DNA from: Cellulophaga sp. HaHaR_3_176
Lineage (GTDB): Bacteria > Bacteroidota > Bacteroidia > Flavobacteriales > Flavobacteriaceae
NCBI RefSeq assembly: GCF_019021925.1
Contig: NZ_CP058990.1
Coordinates: 3,312,001-3,376,000 of the forward strand
Direction: 5' to 3'
Length of the DNA: 64,000 bases
Under the pieces are notes generated by a model, which was not told the origin of the DNA, did not search any database, and worked only from the letters and a program-made list of their open reading frames with translations. Positions 54,097 through 63,953 of this stretch are shown in pieces. Made by a program: the position numbers and the translations under genes. The stretch's first letter is position 1. The number at the start of each line of letters is the position of its first letter.

Positions 54097-55195
54097 TTAT
54101 TAAATTATTAAAAAGATCTTTCCATCCAACAAAAAAAGGTGGTTTGATTTTTATTTGCTGTGTAGGGTTAGGTTCCAACTTCTGATCAACAAGAAGCTTC
54201 ATAAGGTTCATTAATTCAGATGAATTTTTTGGATTGAAAAAATAACCTTTTTCATAACTGCCTAATGTTTCTTTTGCATAAGGTAAATTAGATAAAAAAA
54301 TCGGTTTCTTAAATTTTTTAAACTCAGTTATAGGTAAACCCCAACTTTCAAGCTTTGAAGGAAAGACTAGAGCATCTACCTGTTCGTAGTATTCAAAAAC
54401 TTTCTTTCTATCTATAAGACCTATAAAACAGAGTCCTTCTTGATCTTTATATTTTTCATGAATGTATTTAGCATATGAATTCAAACTTTCATCTAAAGTT
54501 AGATATATTTTAAGACGGTTTTTGTAATTCTCAGGTAGTTTTTTATATGCATCACAAATCACTTCAAAATTTTTGAAAGATCTTGGAAAACTGGGAAAGA
54601 ACATCTCCTTAACAGTGGTGTCTACTTTTTTATTTGAGTAGTTTGGTTTGATATCTGTTAAATCAATATCAGGATATGCTACAATGACATTTTTAAGATT
54701 AAATCTTTGTTCAAATTCTTTCCTTAGCCAATCTTGTTGTACAATAACACCTTTGTTTTTCTTTATGTTAATTGCGTATAAATAAATGTAAAACAAACTA
54801 AATAAAGAAGCTCTTCCTCCATAAATCCAATCTTTCCAAGTGGGTTTATAATATGGGGTAGCATTATGGCAGTAAACATAAAGGTTTTCACAACTAACAT
54901 TTGGAGTCATATCATGCATTGAAATCCAAACTGATGGATTTATTTTTAATGATAATTTTTTAAAATAATAATATTCATAATATATTCTATAGAACCAATT
55001 TTTTTTAGAGTTTGGAAATTCTATATATTTTATATTAGGAAAGTTGAATAAGTCTTTTGAATTTACTAGTGCTATTATTTCTAAAGAATCATTATTTATT
55101 TTGGATAACTGATTTAGAAAATCCTTCATAACAGAAAGAGGCCCAGCTTCAATTATATTAACTCCAGATATTACTATTACTTGTTTTTTCTGCAT
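54089..55195 (-). CDS. Glycosyltransferase (GT4-like)
   Basis: This 368-residue GT-B-fold transferase has the C-terminal nucleotide-binding motif ALVFPSKLESWGLPITEFKKFKKP (about residue 275-300), in which the conserved Glu is present. The N-terminal domain begins VIVISGVNIIEAGPLSVMKDFLNQLS. It adds a sugar to the growing repeat unit on the cytoplasmic face. It overlaps the next gene by 8 bases and follows the other Wzy-like gene by 4 bases. The sugar is unknown. Confidence 0.82.
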   Translation of the reverse strand: MQKKQVIVISGVNIIEAGPLSVMKDFLNQLSKINNDSLEIIALVNSKDLFNFPNIKYIEFPNSKKNWFYRIYYEYYYFKKLSLKINPSVWISMHDMTPNVSCENLYVYCHNATPYYKPTWKDWIYGGRASLFSLFYIYLYAINIKKNKGVIVQQDWLRKEFEQRFNLKNVIVAYPDIDLTDIKPNYSNKKVDTTVKEMFFPSFPRSFKNFEVICDAYKKLPENYKNRLKIYLTLDESLNSYAKYIHEKYKDQEGLCFIGLIDRKKVFEYYEQVDALVFPSKLESWGLPITEFKKFKKPIFLSNLPYAKETLGSYEKGYFFNPKNSSELMNLMKLLVDQKLEPNPTQQIKIKPPFFVGWKDLFNNLIND

Positions 55196-55199
55196 ATGC

Positions 55200-56486
55200 C
55201 TAGATTAAATTTGAGCTATTCTGTTTGCTTGCTTGGCTAGATAAATAATAGATTAAAATCATTAAAATAAAACCTAACATCGTATAATGACCTTGCCTTA
55301 GAAAGCGTAATATTAAGAGTATTAAAACACCATTATTTATCGCCCACAAATTTTGTGTTATTACGTTGTCTTTAATATTATACTTTATTCTATTTTTAAA
55401 AATAGAAAACAATAATAGAAAGGTACCTATAAAACCAATTTCTACCAACATTCTAAATAATAGGCTATTTGCATCCTGTCTATTAATTTTGAAATTATTT
55501 CTCCAATTACTAGTGGGGATTACATTATTTAAATGTTTATCATAATTTAATTCATACGTTCCAATTCCGGTTCCTAAAAGAGGAGCCTCTTTAAGAGAGG
55601 CTTCAGTAATTTTAAAATTACTATAGAGAGCATATGTGCTCAAGTTTGTTTTTGCAACTTCTTTTGAAGTTACTTTTTTAGCTGTAAAAAGAGTATATGT
55701 TTCATCAACTCGAAATTTAACTGCTGGTATTTTATAAATTAAAAAAGAACTAACAAATAACCCAATTATTAGGCAAGCAAGAAAGATAGGTTTTTTATAA
55801 ATCGGATATTTTGATAAGATTAAAACTAACATACTTAACAGAAGACCAAGTAGGCCTAATGTCGACTTTGCCATAAAAAGAATTACGATTAGAAAAATTG
55901 ACCTTCGTAAAGAAAGTAAGTTTCCAATTCCGAATAGCCTAGCTACAGCTATGAAGATTACTGGCATAAATGCATAAGCCATAAATGAAGGTTCGTAAAA
56001 CCAAGAGTGAAAACGTCCTCTAGGAGCATTTAACCTAATTCCTCCAGTGTCTAAGCCTAAATAAGAGTAATCTACTAAAAAAGTAAGGTTAGTTTTAGTC
56101 CCAATAAATTGTATAACTACTATTATACCAGCTAATGTTATAAGTAGTATATAGTCTTTAAAAATTTTTATGTAGTCAAATTTATATGAATTTAATAATA
56201 GGTATGAAAAAGTGAGTGTTATGGATATTAGAACTAATTGTTTAATTACTAAAAGATATGATTCAGCAGTTAATATCGTAATTATCAAAAATAAAATAAG
56301 ACCAGTAATAAATAATAAGGTTTTTTTTTTATTTAAATTAACTGATTTATGCGTACAGGCATAATAAATTATATAAATAATCATCACAAGATAATTCAGT
56401 CTAAAATCAACACCAATGTCTATTGGTAAAAAAATATTATCCAATAGCACAAAGAATAATACAATTTTATTAATAATTGATTTCAT
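55200..56486 (-). CDS. O-antigen ligase/polymerase-family membrane protein (second copy)
   Basis: This 428-residue membrane protein has about 12 helices and a long external loop near residues 260-340 with the GTGIGTYELNYD segment, features of the PF04932 group. An early extracytoplasmic segment (FHSWFYEPSFMAYAFMPV) contains the aromatic and Pro pattern seen in Wzy polymerases. It is followed after 4 bases by the GT4 gene. I cannot tell from sequence which of the two copies polymerises the repeat unit. Confidence 0.8.
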   Translation of the reverse strand: MKSIINKIVLFFVLLDNIFLPIDIGVDFRLNYLVMIIYIIYYACTHKSVNLNKKKTLLFITGLILFLIITILTAESYLLVIKQLVLISITLTFSYLLLNSYKFDYIKIFKDYILLITLAGIIVVIQFIGTKTNLTFLVDYSYLGLDTGGIRLNAPRGRFHSWFYEPSFMAYAFMPVIFIAVARLFGIGNLLSLRRSIFLIVILFMAKSTLGLLGLLLSMLVLILSKYPIYKKPIFLACLIIGLFVSSFLIYKIPAVKFRVDETYTLFTAKKVTSKEVAKTNLSTYALYSNFKITEASLKEAPLLGTGIGTYELNYDKHLNNVIPTSNWRNNFKINRQDANSLLFRMLVEIGFIGTFLLLFSIFKNRIKYNIKDNVITQNLWAINNGVLILLILRFLRQGHYTMLGFILMILIYYLSSQASKQNSSNLI

Positions 56487-56514
56487 ACTTATATAACCTT
56501 GATTGGTTTATTTA

Positions 56515-57588
56515 TTATGCTAATGCATCTAATAAGAATTTTTTGGAATCTGCGACTAACTCTTTTCTTTTTTTCTCTATTTTATTGTAATCAATTTCTT
56601 TTAGGTGAAGATCTTTATTAAAGTCATTTACGGAGTGAATGAATCTTTCTTCAATTCCTAAATTTGACATTAAAGTCAATTGTCTTCTATTTAAATCCTT
56701 CATAGTTTCTCTACCTAATACAGTGAAGTTCCTTTTAAAAATAATAGAAAAGGCTGTCCCATGAAATGAATTTGTACAAACATATGTTGCTTTAGAAAAT
56801 AAACCTAACCATTTAGACGGGTGAATATTAGTGTAATTCTCAGCTTCTTTGCCTGCGTCATAATGACCTAAGTTAATTACTTTTATTTTCAAAATATCTG
56901 AAAGTATCTGAATATATTTCCTAAAGTCATTACTATCTTCTGTTGTGTAAACAACAAGGTAATCTTCTTTAGGTACTAACTCAAGATCTAAAACAGCAGA
57001 GTAGTCATCTAAAATCAGTGTTGGATCTAAAACTAGTGTTGGATTAACAAGGTTATTAGATATTTCTGACACTTCTTGTTTTGCAAAATCCTCTCTAACC
57101 GAAATTGAACTAAAAGATTGTAGTTTGTTCGAAATATCATTTTTATGCTCTCTATTAAACTTAGTATGTCCTATGCTTGCAGCGTAAGCAATTTTTCTAG
57201 CGGTTTTAGGAACGAAATCTAAAAAATAACCTGGATCTATTCTGCCATTTGTTATTTTGGCATTCCAAACTTGATCACTTCCGCATATAAACGCGTCTTC
57301 AGAGTTTTCGAAAAACTTTACTAAGTCTTTTTGAGAGTATAATATTTTTTCAGTCAGCTTAAAGTGGTTTTTTCTGAATTTATAAAAATTTAAATTCATA
57401 CCTACTTTTTTTGCAGTTTTCATCAAACCTTTAGCAGGTCTATATGTTCTTGATAAAAAGTAAGAAGGTCTGTAGTCTATAATTTTAGCATCATAACCAT
57501 TCTCTATTAAAAACTGACACAAAGCATACCCTTGAAATACAGCTCCGTAATTTAAAACATGGTGGAAATTTATAATATATACTTTCAT
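56515..57588 (-). CDS. Polysaccharide pyruvyltransferase (CsaB family)
   Basis: This 357-residue enzyme matches the CsaB/WcaK family, which adds ketal-linked pyruvate from phosphoenolpyruvate to sugars of surface glycans. The N-terminal FHHVLNYGAVFQGYALCQFL, the DAFICGSDQVWNA motif (near residue 96-108) and the NSFHGTAFSIIFKRNF motif near residue 270 are intact. It is the neighbour of the MurB-like reductase gene, 5 bases away, so pyruvate chemistry is a theme of this locus. The acceptor sugar is unknown. Confidence 0.87.
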   Translation of the reverse strand: MKVYIINFHHVLNYGAVFQGYALCQFLIENGYDAKIIDYRPSYFLSRTYRPAKGLMKTAKKVGMNLNFYKFRKNHFKLTEKILYSQKDLVKFFENSEDAFICGSDQVWNAKITNGRIDPGYFLDFVPKTARKIAYAASIGHTKFNREHKNDISNKLQSFSSISVREDFAKQEVSEISNNLVNPTLVLDPTLILDDYSAVLDLELVPKEDYLVVYTTEDSNDFRKYIQILSDILKIKVINLGHYDAGKEAENYTNIHPSKWLGLFSKATYVCTNSFHGTAFSIIFKRNFTVLGRETMKDLNRRQLTLMSNLGIEERFIHSVNDFNKDLHLKEIDYNKIEKKRKELVADSKKFLLDALA

Positions 57589-57593
57589 ATTTT

Positions 57594-58724
57594 TTATATT
57601 AAAACGACTTCTTTTTCTATGATGACGTCAAATGTCAATAAAACAGATTCTTCTATTTTTGCTGCTAAGGTAATAATATCTTCGCTGGTTGCATTACCAT
57701 AATTTACAATAGTAAGTGGTAGGTGCTTTAAGGTACCTGCTCCTCCAATTCTTTTTCCACTCCATCCACATTTGTCTATTAACCATGCTGCAGAAACTTT
57801 CATTTTATCTTCTAAGTATGGGAACAATATGACATCGGGGTAAGCCTCCTTTAATTGGTTAGCTTTATCAATTGAAATTATTGGATTTTTGAAAAAACTC
57901 CCAACGTTACCTAATTCATTTATGTCGGGAAGTTTAGAAGTTCTGGTTTTTATAACTATTCTCCTTTTTATCGATAGAGGTAATAGCCCAGAGTCTTCTA
58001 ATAAATTTTTAAGAAATCGATAATCAAGTAGTTTTTTGTCGCGTACGGACTTTAAGTTTACACTTTTTCTTAAGTGCGTAAAAAATTCTTTCCAGTACTT
58101 AAAACGTTTTGAAATATAATTACCAGAATAAGAATTCATTTTTAAATCATATTTTGATTTTTTTGATAGTTTATAAACTATCGATGTAATAAGAATTCTA
58201 TTTTTATAATTCTCAGTTTTAAAAATAGAATTTCTATACTCAAAATTACATTCTTCGTTAGAGAGAGTTACTTCTTTTTTTTCGTGTAAATCATAAGCCT
58301 TGACGGTTATAATTAAATCTTTAGCTTCAGTACCATACGCTCCAGCATTTTGAACAGCTGTAGCTCCAACATTGCCAGGTATAAGTGACATGTTTTCTGC
58401 TCCATAATACTTCTTTTTAACACAGAAAGTTACAAAGTAGTCCCAATTTATTCCAGAGCCAACTTCGAGAAAAATGTCATCATTTGTTTCTTTAATGGTT
58501 TTTATAAAATCAATTTTAGGGTGTATTATAATCCCTTCATAATTTTTAGAGAATAGCATGTTACTTCCCCCTCCAAGAATTAAAATTTCTTTTAAGTCGC
58601 CTTCAAATTGTGTAATAAATTCTTTTAATTCTTCTAAATTAGAAAATGAAAAAAATCTATCAGTAATGACGTCTAAGCCAAAAGTATTTGATGTTTTTAA
58701 TGAAATATTTTTTTCAATCATCAT
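57594..58724 (-). CDS. murB: MurB-like UDP-N-acetylenolpyruvoylglucosamine reductase with an insert
   Basis: MurB uses FAD and NADPH to reduce the enolpyruvyl ether of UDP-GlcNAc to the lactyl ether of UDP-MurNAc. The core is conserved: FAD-binding ILGGGSNMLFS (49-59), YR at 163-164, the GSFFKNP motif with catalytic Ser276 (275-281), and the last-domain IEKEVVLI with Glu372. The type I loop, normally short, is replaced by a longer, divergent stretch of about 30-35 extra residues (about 190-258), rich in Lys and aromatics. The gene lies in the surface-polysaccharide locus, not with other mur genes, and overlaps the flippase by 11 bases. It may be a paralogue making a lactyl sugar for the glycan rather than the cell-wall enzyme. 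Confidence 0.8.
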   Translation of the reverse strand: MMIEKNISLKTSNTFGLDVITDRFFSFSNLEELKEFITQFEGDLKEILILGGGSNMLFSKNYEGIIIHPKIDFIKTIKETNDDIFLEVGSGINWDYFVTFCVKKKYYGAENMSLIPGNVGATAVQNAGAYGTEAKDLIITVKAYDLHEKKEVTLSNEECNFEYRNSIFKTENYKNRILITSIVYKLSKKSKYDLKMNSYSGNYISKRFKYWKEFFTHLRKSVNLKSVRDKKLLDYRFLKNLLEDSGLLPLSIKRRIVIKTRTSKLPDINELGNVGSFFKNPIISIDKANQLKEAYPDVILFPYLEDKMKVSAAWLIDKCGWSGKRIGGAGTLKHLPLTIVNYGNATSEDIITLAAKIEESVLLTFDVIIEKEVVLI

Positions 58725-60042
58725 TTTTTCTGTTAATCGTTTTTAAGTCATTAAAGATATTTACCAATCCGTAAAACAAACTTTTTGTTTGTATAAAGAA
58801 AATATACTTATATCTTTTTATAAAAAAATGAGCAATATAAGATGAGGTTACATAAGCAACAAGGGAAGCCCAAACTGCTCCCATAATGCCATATTTTGGT
58901 ATCCAAATAAAGTTTAAAACAATATTAAGAATACCAGCTGCAAGACTTTTTATATATGCTACTTGGTGTTTATTATCAATAATCATTATTTGAGCAGCTA
59001 CCGCTCCCATAGCAATGAAAACGCTTTGCCAGGTAAATACTTTTAAAATTTCTATTGAATCAAGGTATTTGTCACCGTAAATCAAATTTACTATTATTGG
59101 AGAAAGAAATGTTATTAAAATGCATAGAATTATACTTCCCCATGTAATATAATCTGAAAATAATTGAAGTTTTTTTAAATAATCAGTTGACTTACTATTT
59201 ATTTTACTTTTTATCAATGAAGGGCTAATTACATCAGTTAACACCATAGGAATAAAAACAATAAGGCTTATAATTGATACTGCTGCACTATATTGACCAA
59301 CTGAATATTCGTTCAATAAATGTTTAATCATTATTTGATCAAATTGTTGAAATATTACAAGTGCTAAACTAGAAAGAACTAATGGAGATGAGTTAATGAT
59401 TAGTTCTTTACTTATTTTTTTATCAAATTTCCATTGTTTAACTTTTTTAAAACCAATCTGATAAAACATTATTAATAATAATGAAACCATTAAGAGATCA
59501 AACATTCTTATCAATATATATAACAATATTGAGTTACTGTATAAGCTAACTATACCAGCTGTTAATAAAACTAGTAGGCCAACAATTATCTCTATTTTAA
59601 AAATAGTTTTGTTATGAAATTTCGCAATAAAGAATGCTCTTAAAAAGCGAAGTGTTTGAAAAAAGTATGTTAGCCCATATATTAAAATATAAAACCTCAA
59701 TTCACTATCTTCTTCAATAAAATTTACTAAAATTAAAAGAGTTATATAACCAATTATTGAAAAAAAAAGACAAGTAATAAATGCTGAACCTAGAATTTTT
59801 TCAGTATTTATTTCATCTTTTGAAATTTCTCTAATTAAAATATTATGAAGTCTAAATTCTGCCAACACAGAAAGTAACATTACAAAACTAATCGTATAAC
59901 TATATGCGCCAAATTCATCTGGCCCTAATTGTCTTGCGACAATTACACCAATAATAATTAACTTTAATCCAGATAAAAGCTTGGAAACTATAGCCCATAA
60001 TGCATTAATTATTATCCCTTTTTTGATAGTTTTATAACCCAT
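58714..60042 (-). CDS. Polysaccharide flippase (Wzx family)
   Basis: This 442-residue membrane protein has about 12-14 helices and the MOP-fold pattern, with the N-terminal LWAIVSKLLSGLKLIIIGVIVARQLGP segment. It would move lipid-linked repeat units across the inner membrane for Wzy polymerisation. It overlaps the MurB-like gene end by 11 bases, and lies 63 bases after the small lipoprotein gene. It is distinct from the 486-residue flippase at 20.6 kb. Confidence 0.87.
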   Translation of the reverse strand: MGYKTIKKGIIINALWAIVSKLLSGLKLIIIGVIVARQLGPDEFGAYSYTISFVMLLSVLAEFRLHNILIREISKDEINTEKILGSAFITCLFFSIIGYITLLILVNFIEEDSELRFYILIYGLTYFFQTLRFLRAFFIAKFHNKTIFKIEIIVGLLVLLTAGIVSLYSNSILLYILIRMFDLLMVSLLLIMFYQIGFKKVKQWKFDKKISKELIINSSPLVLSSLALVIFQQFDQIMIKHLLNEYSVGQYSAAVSIISLIVFIPMVLTDVISPSLIKSKINSKSTDYLKKLQLFSDYITWGSIILCILITFLSPIIVNLIYGDKYLDSIEILKVFTWQSVFIAMGAVAAQIMIIDNKHQVAYIKSLAAGILNIVLNFIWIPKYGIMGAVWASLVAYVTSSYIAHFFIKRYKYIFFIQTKSLFYGLVNIFNDLKTINRKNDD

Positions 60043-60105
60043 CTAATTCATAATTTTTTTGATAAATGCATTTTGTTGATATTTTTGAACAAAGCACTAT
60101 TTTAT

Positions 60106-60618
60106 TTAGTCACTAAATAAATTTACAATATCATCAGATAGGTCTAAACTTAATAAAAATGGATCGTAAGCTCCATTTAAAATATGACGATTAAAGCTAT
60201 TGGAACTAGGGTTATATTGAATAAATTGATTGGTTCTAAAATTTTTTCCGATTTCTGAACCAGAAAAGGTTTTACTGTTTTTACCTGTGGATAATTTTAT
60301 TTCTAAGATTTCTATAATTGTTTCGTTTCTATTTAATCCTATATCTATTCTAAATTTCATTGGATATGTTCTGTCAGGAAATTTAAAATGTATGTTTTGA
60401 AAATTTGCCCCCCCCTTTACATTAGCTCTTACTTTATTCTCCGGAAGATATAAGTCTTTAGGATCTTCAGAATAGTATATTTCAAAAATATCATCTTCTA
60501 GAACTTTTGCCTTAATATCAATAATTAAATAATCATTAATTTTTTCGCTTTCAGTTTGAGTTGTGTTTTTGCAAGTTGAAAAAGTTAAAAAAGCACAAAA
60601 TAAAATCACTAATTTCAT
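60106..60618 (-). CDS. Small lipoprotein in the polysaccharide locus
   Basis: This 170-residue protein has a lipoprotein signal (MKLVILFCAF, lipobox FSTC with Cys16) and a beta-rich mature part with no family I recognise. It may be a glycan-binding or export-associated lipoprotein, but that rests on its position between rfbD (5 bases away) and the flippase. The coding sequence contains a run of eight G at 60408-60415, read as AAG GGG GGG G (Lys68-Gly-Gly). Slippage there would shift the frame and truncate the protein. Confidence 0.75.
   Translation of the reverse strand: MKLVILFCAFLTFSTCKNTTQTESEKINDYLIIDIKAKVLEDDIFEIYYSEDPKDLYLPENKVRANVKGGANFQNIHFKFPDRTYPMKFRIDIGLNRNETIIEILEIKLSTGKNSKTFSGSEIGKNFRTNQFIQYNPSSNSFNRHILNGAYDPFLLSLDLSDDIVNLFSD
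60408..60415 (-). repeat. G8 homopolymer inside the lipoprotein gene
   Basis: Eight consecutive C on the plus strand (G on the coding strand) stand out in AT-rich DNA, where Lys is usually AAA. The tract covers base 204 to 211 of the gene, and gain or loss of one base would frameshift it after residue 68. Confidence 0.7.
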
Positions 60619-60623
60619 ATCTA

Positions 60624-61487
60624 TTATGATTTTGAAATTACTACATCTAAAATATTATTTTCCCAATTTGGTATTTCTATATCTAATACTTTTTTAATCT
60701 TAGATTTAGACATAACACTATATGCAGGTCTTTTTGCAGGGGTAGGATATTCATTTGTAGGGATGGGAGAAATTTTTATATCAATTTTATTTAACTCAAA
60801 AATCTTTTTAGCAAAATCGTACCAACTTATAGCTCCTTCATTACTATAATGGTAAATACCATAATCTTCTGTTTTTAAATCAATGATTTTTAAAATCAAA
60901 ACAGCTAAATCTTTTGCATGTGTAGGTGAGCCAAATTGATCGTTTACAACACTAATCTCATCTCTTTCTTTACCTAAACGAAGCATTGTTTTTACAAAGT
61001 TATTTCCATACTCAGAATATACCCATGAAGTTCTGATTATAAAATGCTCTTTTAGTATTTCTAGAATGTATTGTTCCCCTTTTAATTTAGAAGAACCATA
61101 AACACTTATTGGTTTTGCACTATCTTTTTCTGTATATGGAGATGTTTTAAGGCCGTCAAAAACAAAATCTGTAGACACGTGAACAAGAGTAGATTTATTT
61201 GCTTTACAGGCCTCTGCTATGTGTTTTACTGCATCTGCATTTACTAAAAAAGCTTTTTCTTGATTTTGTTCGGCTTTATCAACTGCTGTGTATGCTGCAC
61301 AATTAATGCAGTAATCATATTTTTCTTTGTTAAATAAATTTTCTACTTGCGAATTGTTCGTAATATCTAAATCTTTTGATGATTTAAAATGAAAAGTATG
61401 CTGAGGATAATTTTTAGCTACATCTTGTATGCATTTTCCTAATTGTCCATTTGCTCCAGTAACTAAAATTTTAAAATCACTAATCAT
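60624..61487 (-). CDS. rfbD: dTDP-4-dehydrorhamnose reductase
   Basis: RfbD (RmlD) carries out the last step to dTDP-L-rhamnose, reducing the 4-keto group with NAD(P)H. The 287-residue protein has the nucleotide loop GANGQLG (11-17), the active-site YGSSKLKGE with Tyr and Lys, and the HVSTDFVFDG segment. It starts directly at the end of rfbC. It completes the pathway with rfbB, rfbA and rfbC upstream. Confidence 0.94.
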   Translation of the reverse strand: MISDFKILVTGANGQLGKCIQDVAKNYPQHTFHFKSSKDLDITNNSQVENLFNKEKYDYCINCAAYTAVDKAEQNQEKAFLVNADAVKHIAEACKANKSTLVHVSTDFVFDGLKTSPYTEKDSAKPISVYGSSKLKGEQYILEILKEHFIIRTSWVYSEYGNNFVKTMLRLGKERDEISVVNDQFGSPTHAKDLAVLILKIIDLKTEDYGIYHYSNEGAISWYDFAKKIFELNKIDIKISPIPTNEYPTPAKRPAYSVMSKSKIKKVLDIEIPNWENNILDVVISKS

Positions 61488-62030
61488 TTAATTTTTTGCA
61501 TTTTGTAAAGTTGGTAATTCTAGATCTTTGGTAGAAACATTTAAATCATCATGATTTACTTTCCAATCTATATTCAAACTTTTATCATTATAAATAATTC
61601 CACCTTCTGATTCTTTATTGTAAAAATTATCACACTTATAAAAAAACTCAGCAGTTTCACTTAAAACTGAAAACCCATGTCCAAATCCTCTAGGTATAAA
61701 TAATTGTTTTTTATTATCTTCAGAAAGTTCAATTGAAAAATGTTTTCCAAAAGTTGGAGAATTCTTCCTTAAATCAACAGCTACGTCTAAAACAACTCCC
61801 TTTAAAACTCTAACTAATTTTGCTTGAGAATGATCTCCTATTTGGTAATGTATTGCTCTAACAACACCTTTAGACGAAAAAGATTGATTGTCCTGAACAA
61901 AGTGTACTTTTCCAATTAATTCTTCAAAAGTGTTTTCATTAAAACTTTCAAAAAAATAACCTCTATCATCTTCAAAAACTTTTGGTTCAATTACAAAACA
62001 ACCCTTTAAGTAAGTTTCTTTAACAATCAT
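61488..62030 (-). CDS. rfbC: dTDP-4-dehydrorhamnose 3,5-epimerase
   Basis: RfbC (RmlC) inverts C3 and C5 of dTDP-4-keto-6-deoxyglucose. The 180-residue cupin-type protein has the VRAIHYQIG motif with the catalytic His, and [24 protein letters not shown] with the Tyr region. The ATG overlaps the rfbA stop (ATGA, 4 bases), and the gene is followed by rfbD with no gap. All expected motifs are intact. Confidence 0.95.
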   Translation of the reverse strand: MIVKETYLKGCFVIEPKVFEDDRGYFFESFNENTFEELIGKVHFVQDNQSFSSKGVVRAIHYQIGDHSQAKLVRVLKGVVLDVAVDLRKNSPTFGKHFSIELSEDNKKQLFIPRGFGHGFSVLSETAEFFYKCDNFYNKESEGGIIYNDKSLNIDWKVNHDDLNVSTKDLELPTLQNAKN

Positions 62031-62896
62031 TTATCTTTATTTAAAATACCTAATAAGTTTTTCCCGTATCCACTCTTCATTAGTGGTTCAGCTAGAGCAA
62101 TTAGTTGGTCTTTATTGATGAAACCCATTTCATAGGCAGCACCTTCAATAGTGCCAATTTTTAATCCTTGCCTTTCTTCTATGACCTCAACAAATTGAGA
62201 TGCTTGCATAAGTGATTGAAATGTGCCGGTGTCTAACCAGGCTGTACCTCTGTCAAGAATGCTTACGCTTAACTTATTCCTCTCTAAATATACTTTATTA
62301 ATGTCTGTAATCTCAAGTTCACCTCTATGGCTAGGGGTAATGTTTTTTGCAATATTTACAACTTCATTGTCGTAAAAGTAAATTCCAGGAACAGCATAAT
62401 TAGATTTCGGTTCTAAGGGTTTCTCTTCAATACTTATAGCTTTCCCTTCGTTATCAAATTCAACTACTCCATAACGCTCAGGATCATGTACCCTATATGC
62501 ATATATAATACCACCGTCTGGGTCGTTATTTGATTGAAGTAAATTTGCTAATCCTGATCCATAAAAAATATTATCGCCAAGTATTAAAGCTACTTTGTCA
62601 TTTCCGATAAACTCTTCACCAATAATAAATGCTTCTGCTAATCCGTTAGGTTCTTCTTGTACAGCATATTCAAATTTACAGCCATATTTTGTACCATCAC
62701 CTAACAAGTCTTCAAATAAAGGAAGATCTTTAGGTGTTGAAATAATTAGTATTTCATTTATACCAGCATAAATTAAAGTTGATAAAGGGTAGTAAATCAT
62801 TGGTTTATCATAAATAGGCATTAATTGCTTACTTACTGATAAGGTCAAGGGGTGTAGTCTAGTTCCAGAACCTCCTGCTAAAATTATTCCTTTCAT
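62027..62896 (-). CDS. rfbA: Glucose-1-phosphate thymidylyltransferase
   Basis: RfbA (RmlA) makes dTDP-glucose from dTTP and glucose 1-phosphate, the entry step to dTDP-rhamnose. The start is taken at [18 protein letters not shown], 20 codons inside the longest frame, as in all known RmlA proteins. The 289-residue length is normal. GGSGTRLHP (8-16) and [17 protein letters not shown] are intact, and the later [13 protein letters not shown] motif is present. It lies 10 bases after rfbB. Confidence 0.95.
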   Translation of the reverse strand: MKGIILAGGSGTRLHPLTLSVSKQLMPIYDKPMIYYPLSTLIYAGINEILIISTPKDLPLFEDLLGDGTKYGCKFEYAVQEEPNGLAEAFIIGEEFIGNDKVALILGDNIFYGSGLANLLQSNNDPDGGIIYAYRVHDPERYGVVEFDNEGKAISIEEKPLEPKSNYAVPGIYFYDNEVVNIAKNITPSHRGELEITDINKVYLERNKLSVSILDRGTAWLDTGTFQSLMQASQFVEVIEERQGLKIGTIEGAAYEMGFINKDQLIALAEPLMKSGYGKNLLGILNKDK

Positions 62897-62906
62897 ATAA
62901 TTTAGT

Positions 62907-63950
62907 TTATTGGTACATTTTAGAGTAATATTCTTTATAATCGCCAGAGGTAACATTATCTAACCAATCTTGATTTTGTAAAAACCAATCTATAGTTTTT
63001 TCCAAACCTTGTTCAAACGTTACTGAGGGTTCCCAGCCTAATTCTTTGTTTATTTTGGAAGCATCTATTGCATAACGTAAATCATGGCCAGGCCTATCTT
63101 TTACATAGGTAATAAGTTTTTCGCTTTCTCCTTCTTTTTGATTTAGTTTTACATCCATTAATTTGCACAGTAATTTTACTAAATCAATATTCTTCCATTC
63201 GTTAAAGCCTCCAATATTATACGTTTCGTGATTTTCTCCTTTATGGTAAGCAAGGTCTATTGCTGTTGCATGATCTTCAACAAATAACCAATCACGAGTA
63301 TAATTACCATCACCATAAACAGGAAGTGACTTTTTATGAATAATATTATTTATAAATAATGGTATTAATTTTTCAGGAAAATGATTAGGACCATAGTTAT
63401 TAGAACAATTAGTAATTATATAAGGTAAACCATATGTTTCTCCGTAAGCTCTTACAAAGTGATCTGAACTTGCTTTTGAAGCGGAGTAAGGTGAATTAGG
63501 GTCATATGAAGTGCTTTCTGTAAACAAGCCATTAGCACCCAACGAGCCGTAAACTTCGTCAGTACTAACATGGTAAAAACGTTTTCCTTTAAAATTATTT
63601 TTCCAAGATTCTTTTGCTGAATTTAATAAATTCATTGTTCCGATAACATTTGTTTTTACAAAAGCTAATGGATCAGTAATGGATCTATCAACATGAGATT
63701 CAGCTGCTAGGTGTATAACACTATCAAAATTATATTCTTTAAAAATAGAATCGATATACTTAGCGTCTGTAATATCTCCTTTTAGAAAAGTGTAATTTTC
63801 GGATTTTTGAATATCCTTAAGATTTTCTAAATTTCCTGCATAAGTTAACGCATCTAAATTAAAAATTTGATAAGCAGGGTATTTTGTTACAAACCTACGT
63901 ACAACATGAGATCCGATAAAGCCAGCACCACCAGTAATTAGAATTTTCAT
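62907..63950 (-). CDS. rfbB: dTDP-glucose 4,6-dehydratase
   Basis: RfbB (RmlB) oxidises and dehydrates dTDP-glucose to dTDP-4-keto-6-deoxyglucose. The 347-residue protein has the NAD loop GGAGFIGSH (7-15), the TDE triad (130-132), and Tyr155/Lys159 in the YSASK motif. It is the first rhamnose gene on the leftward strand, and a preceding gene seems to end 3 bases upstream of its start, so the transcription unit probably extends beyond the right edge. Confidence 0.96.
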   Translation of the reverse strand: MKILITGGAGFIGSHVVRRFVTKYPAYQIFNLDALTYAGNLENLKDIQKSENYTFLKGDITDAKYIDSIFKEYNFDSVIHLAAESHVDRSITDPLAFVKTNVIGTMNLLNSAKESWKNNFKGKRFYHVSTDEVYGSLGANGLFTESTSYDPNSPYSASKASSDHFVRAYGETYGLPYIITNCSNNYGPNHFPEKLIPLFINNIIHKKSLPVYGDGNYTRDWLFVEDHATAIDLAYHKGENHETYNIGGFNEWKNIDLVKLLCKLMDVKLNQKEGESEKLITYVKDRPGHDLRYAIDASKINKELGWEPSVTFEQGLEKTIDWFLQNQDWLDNVTSGDYKEYYSKMYQ

Positions 63951-63953
63951 AGA

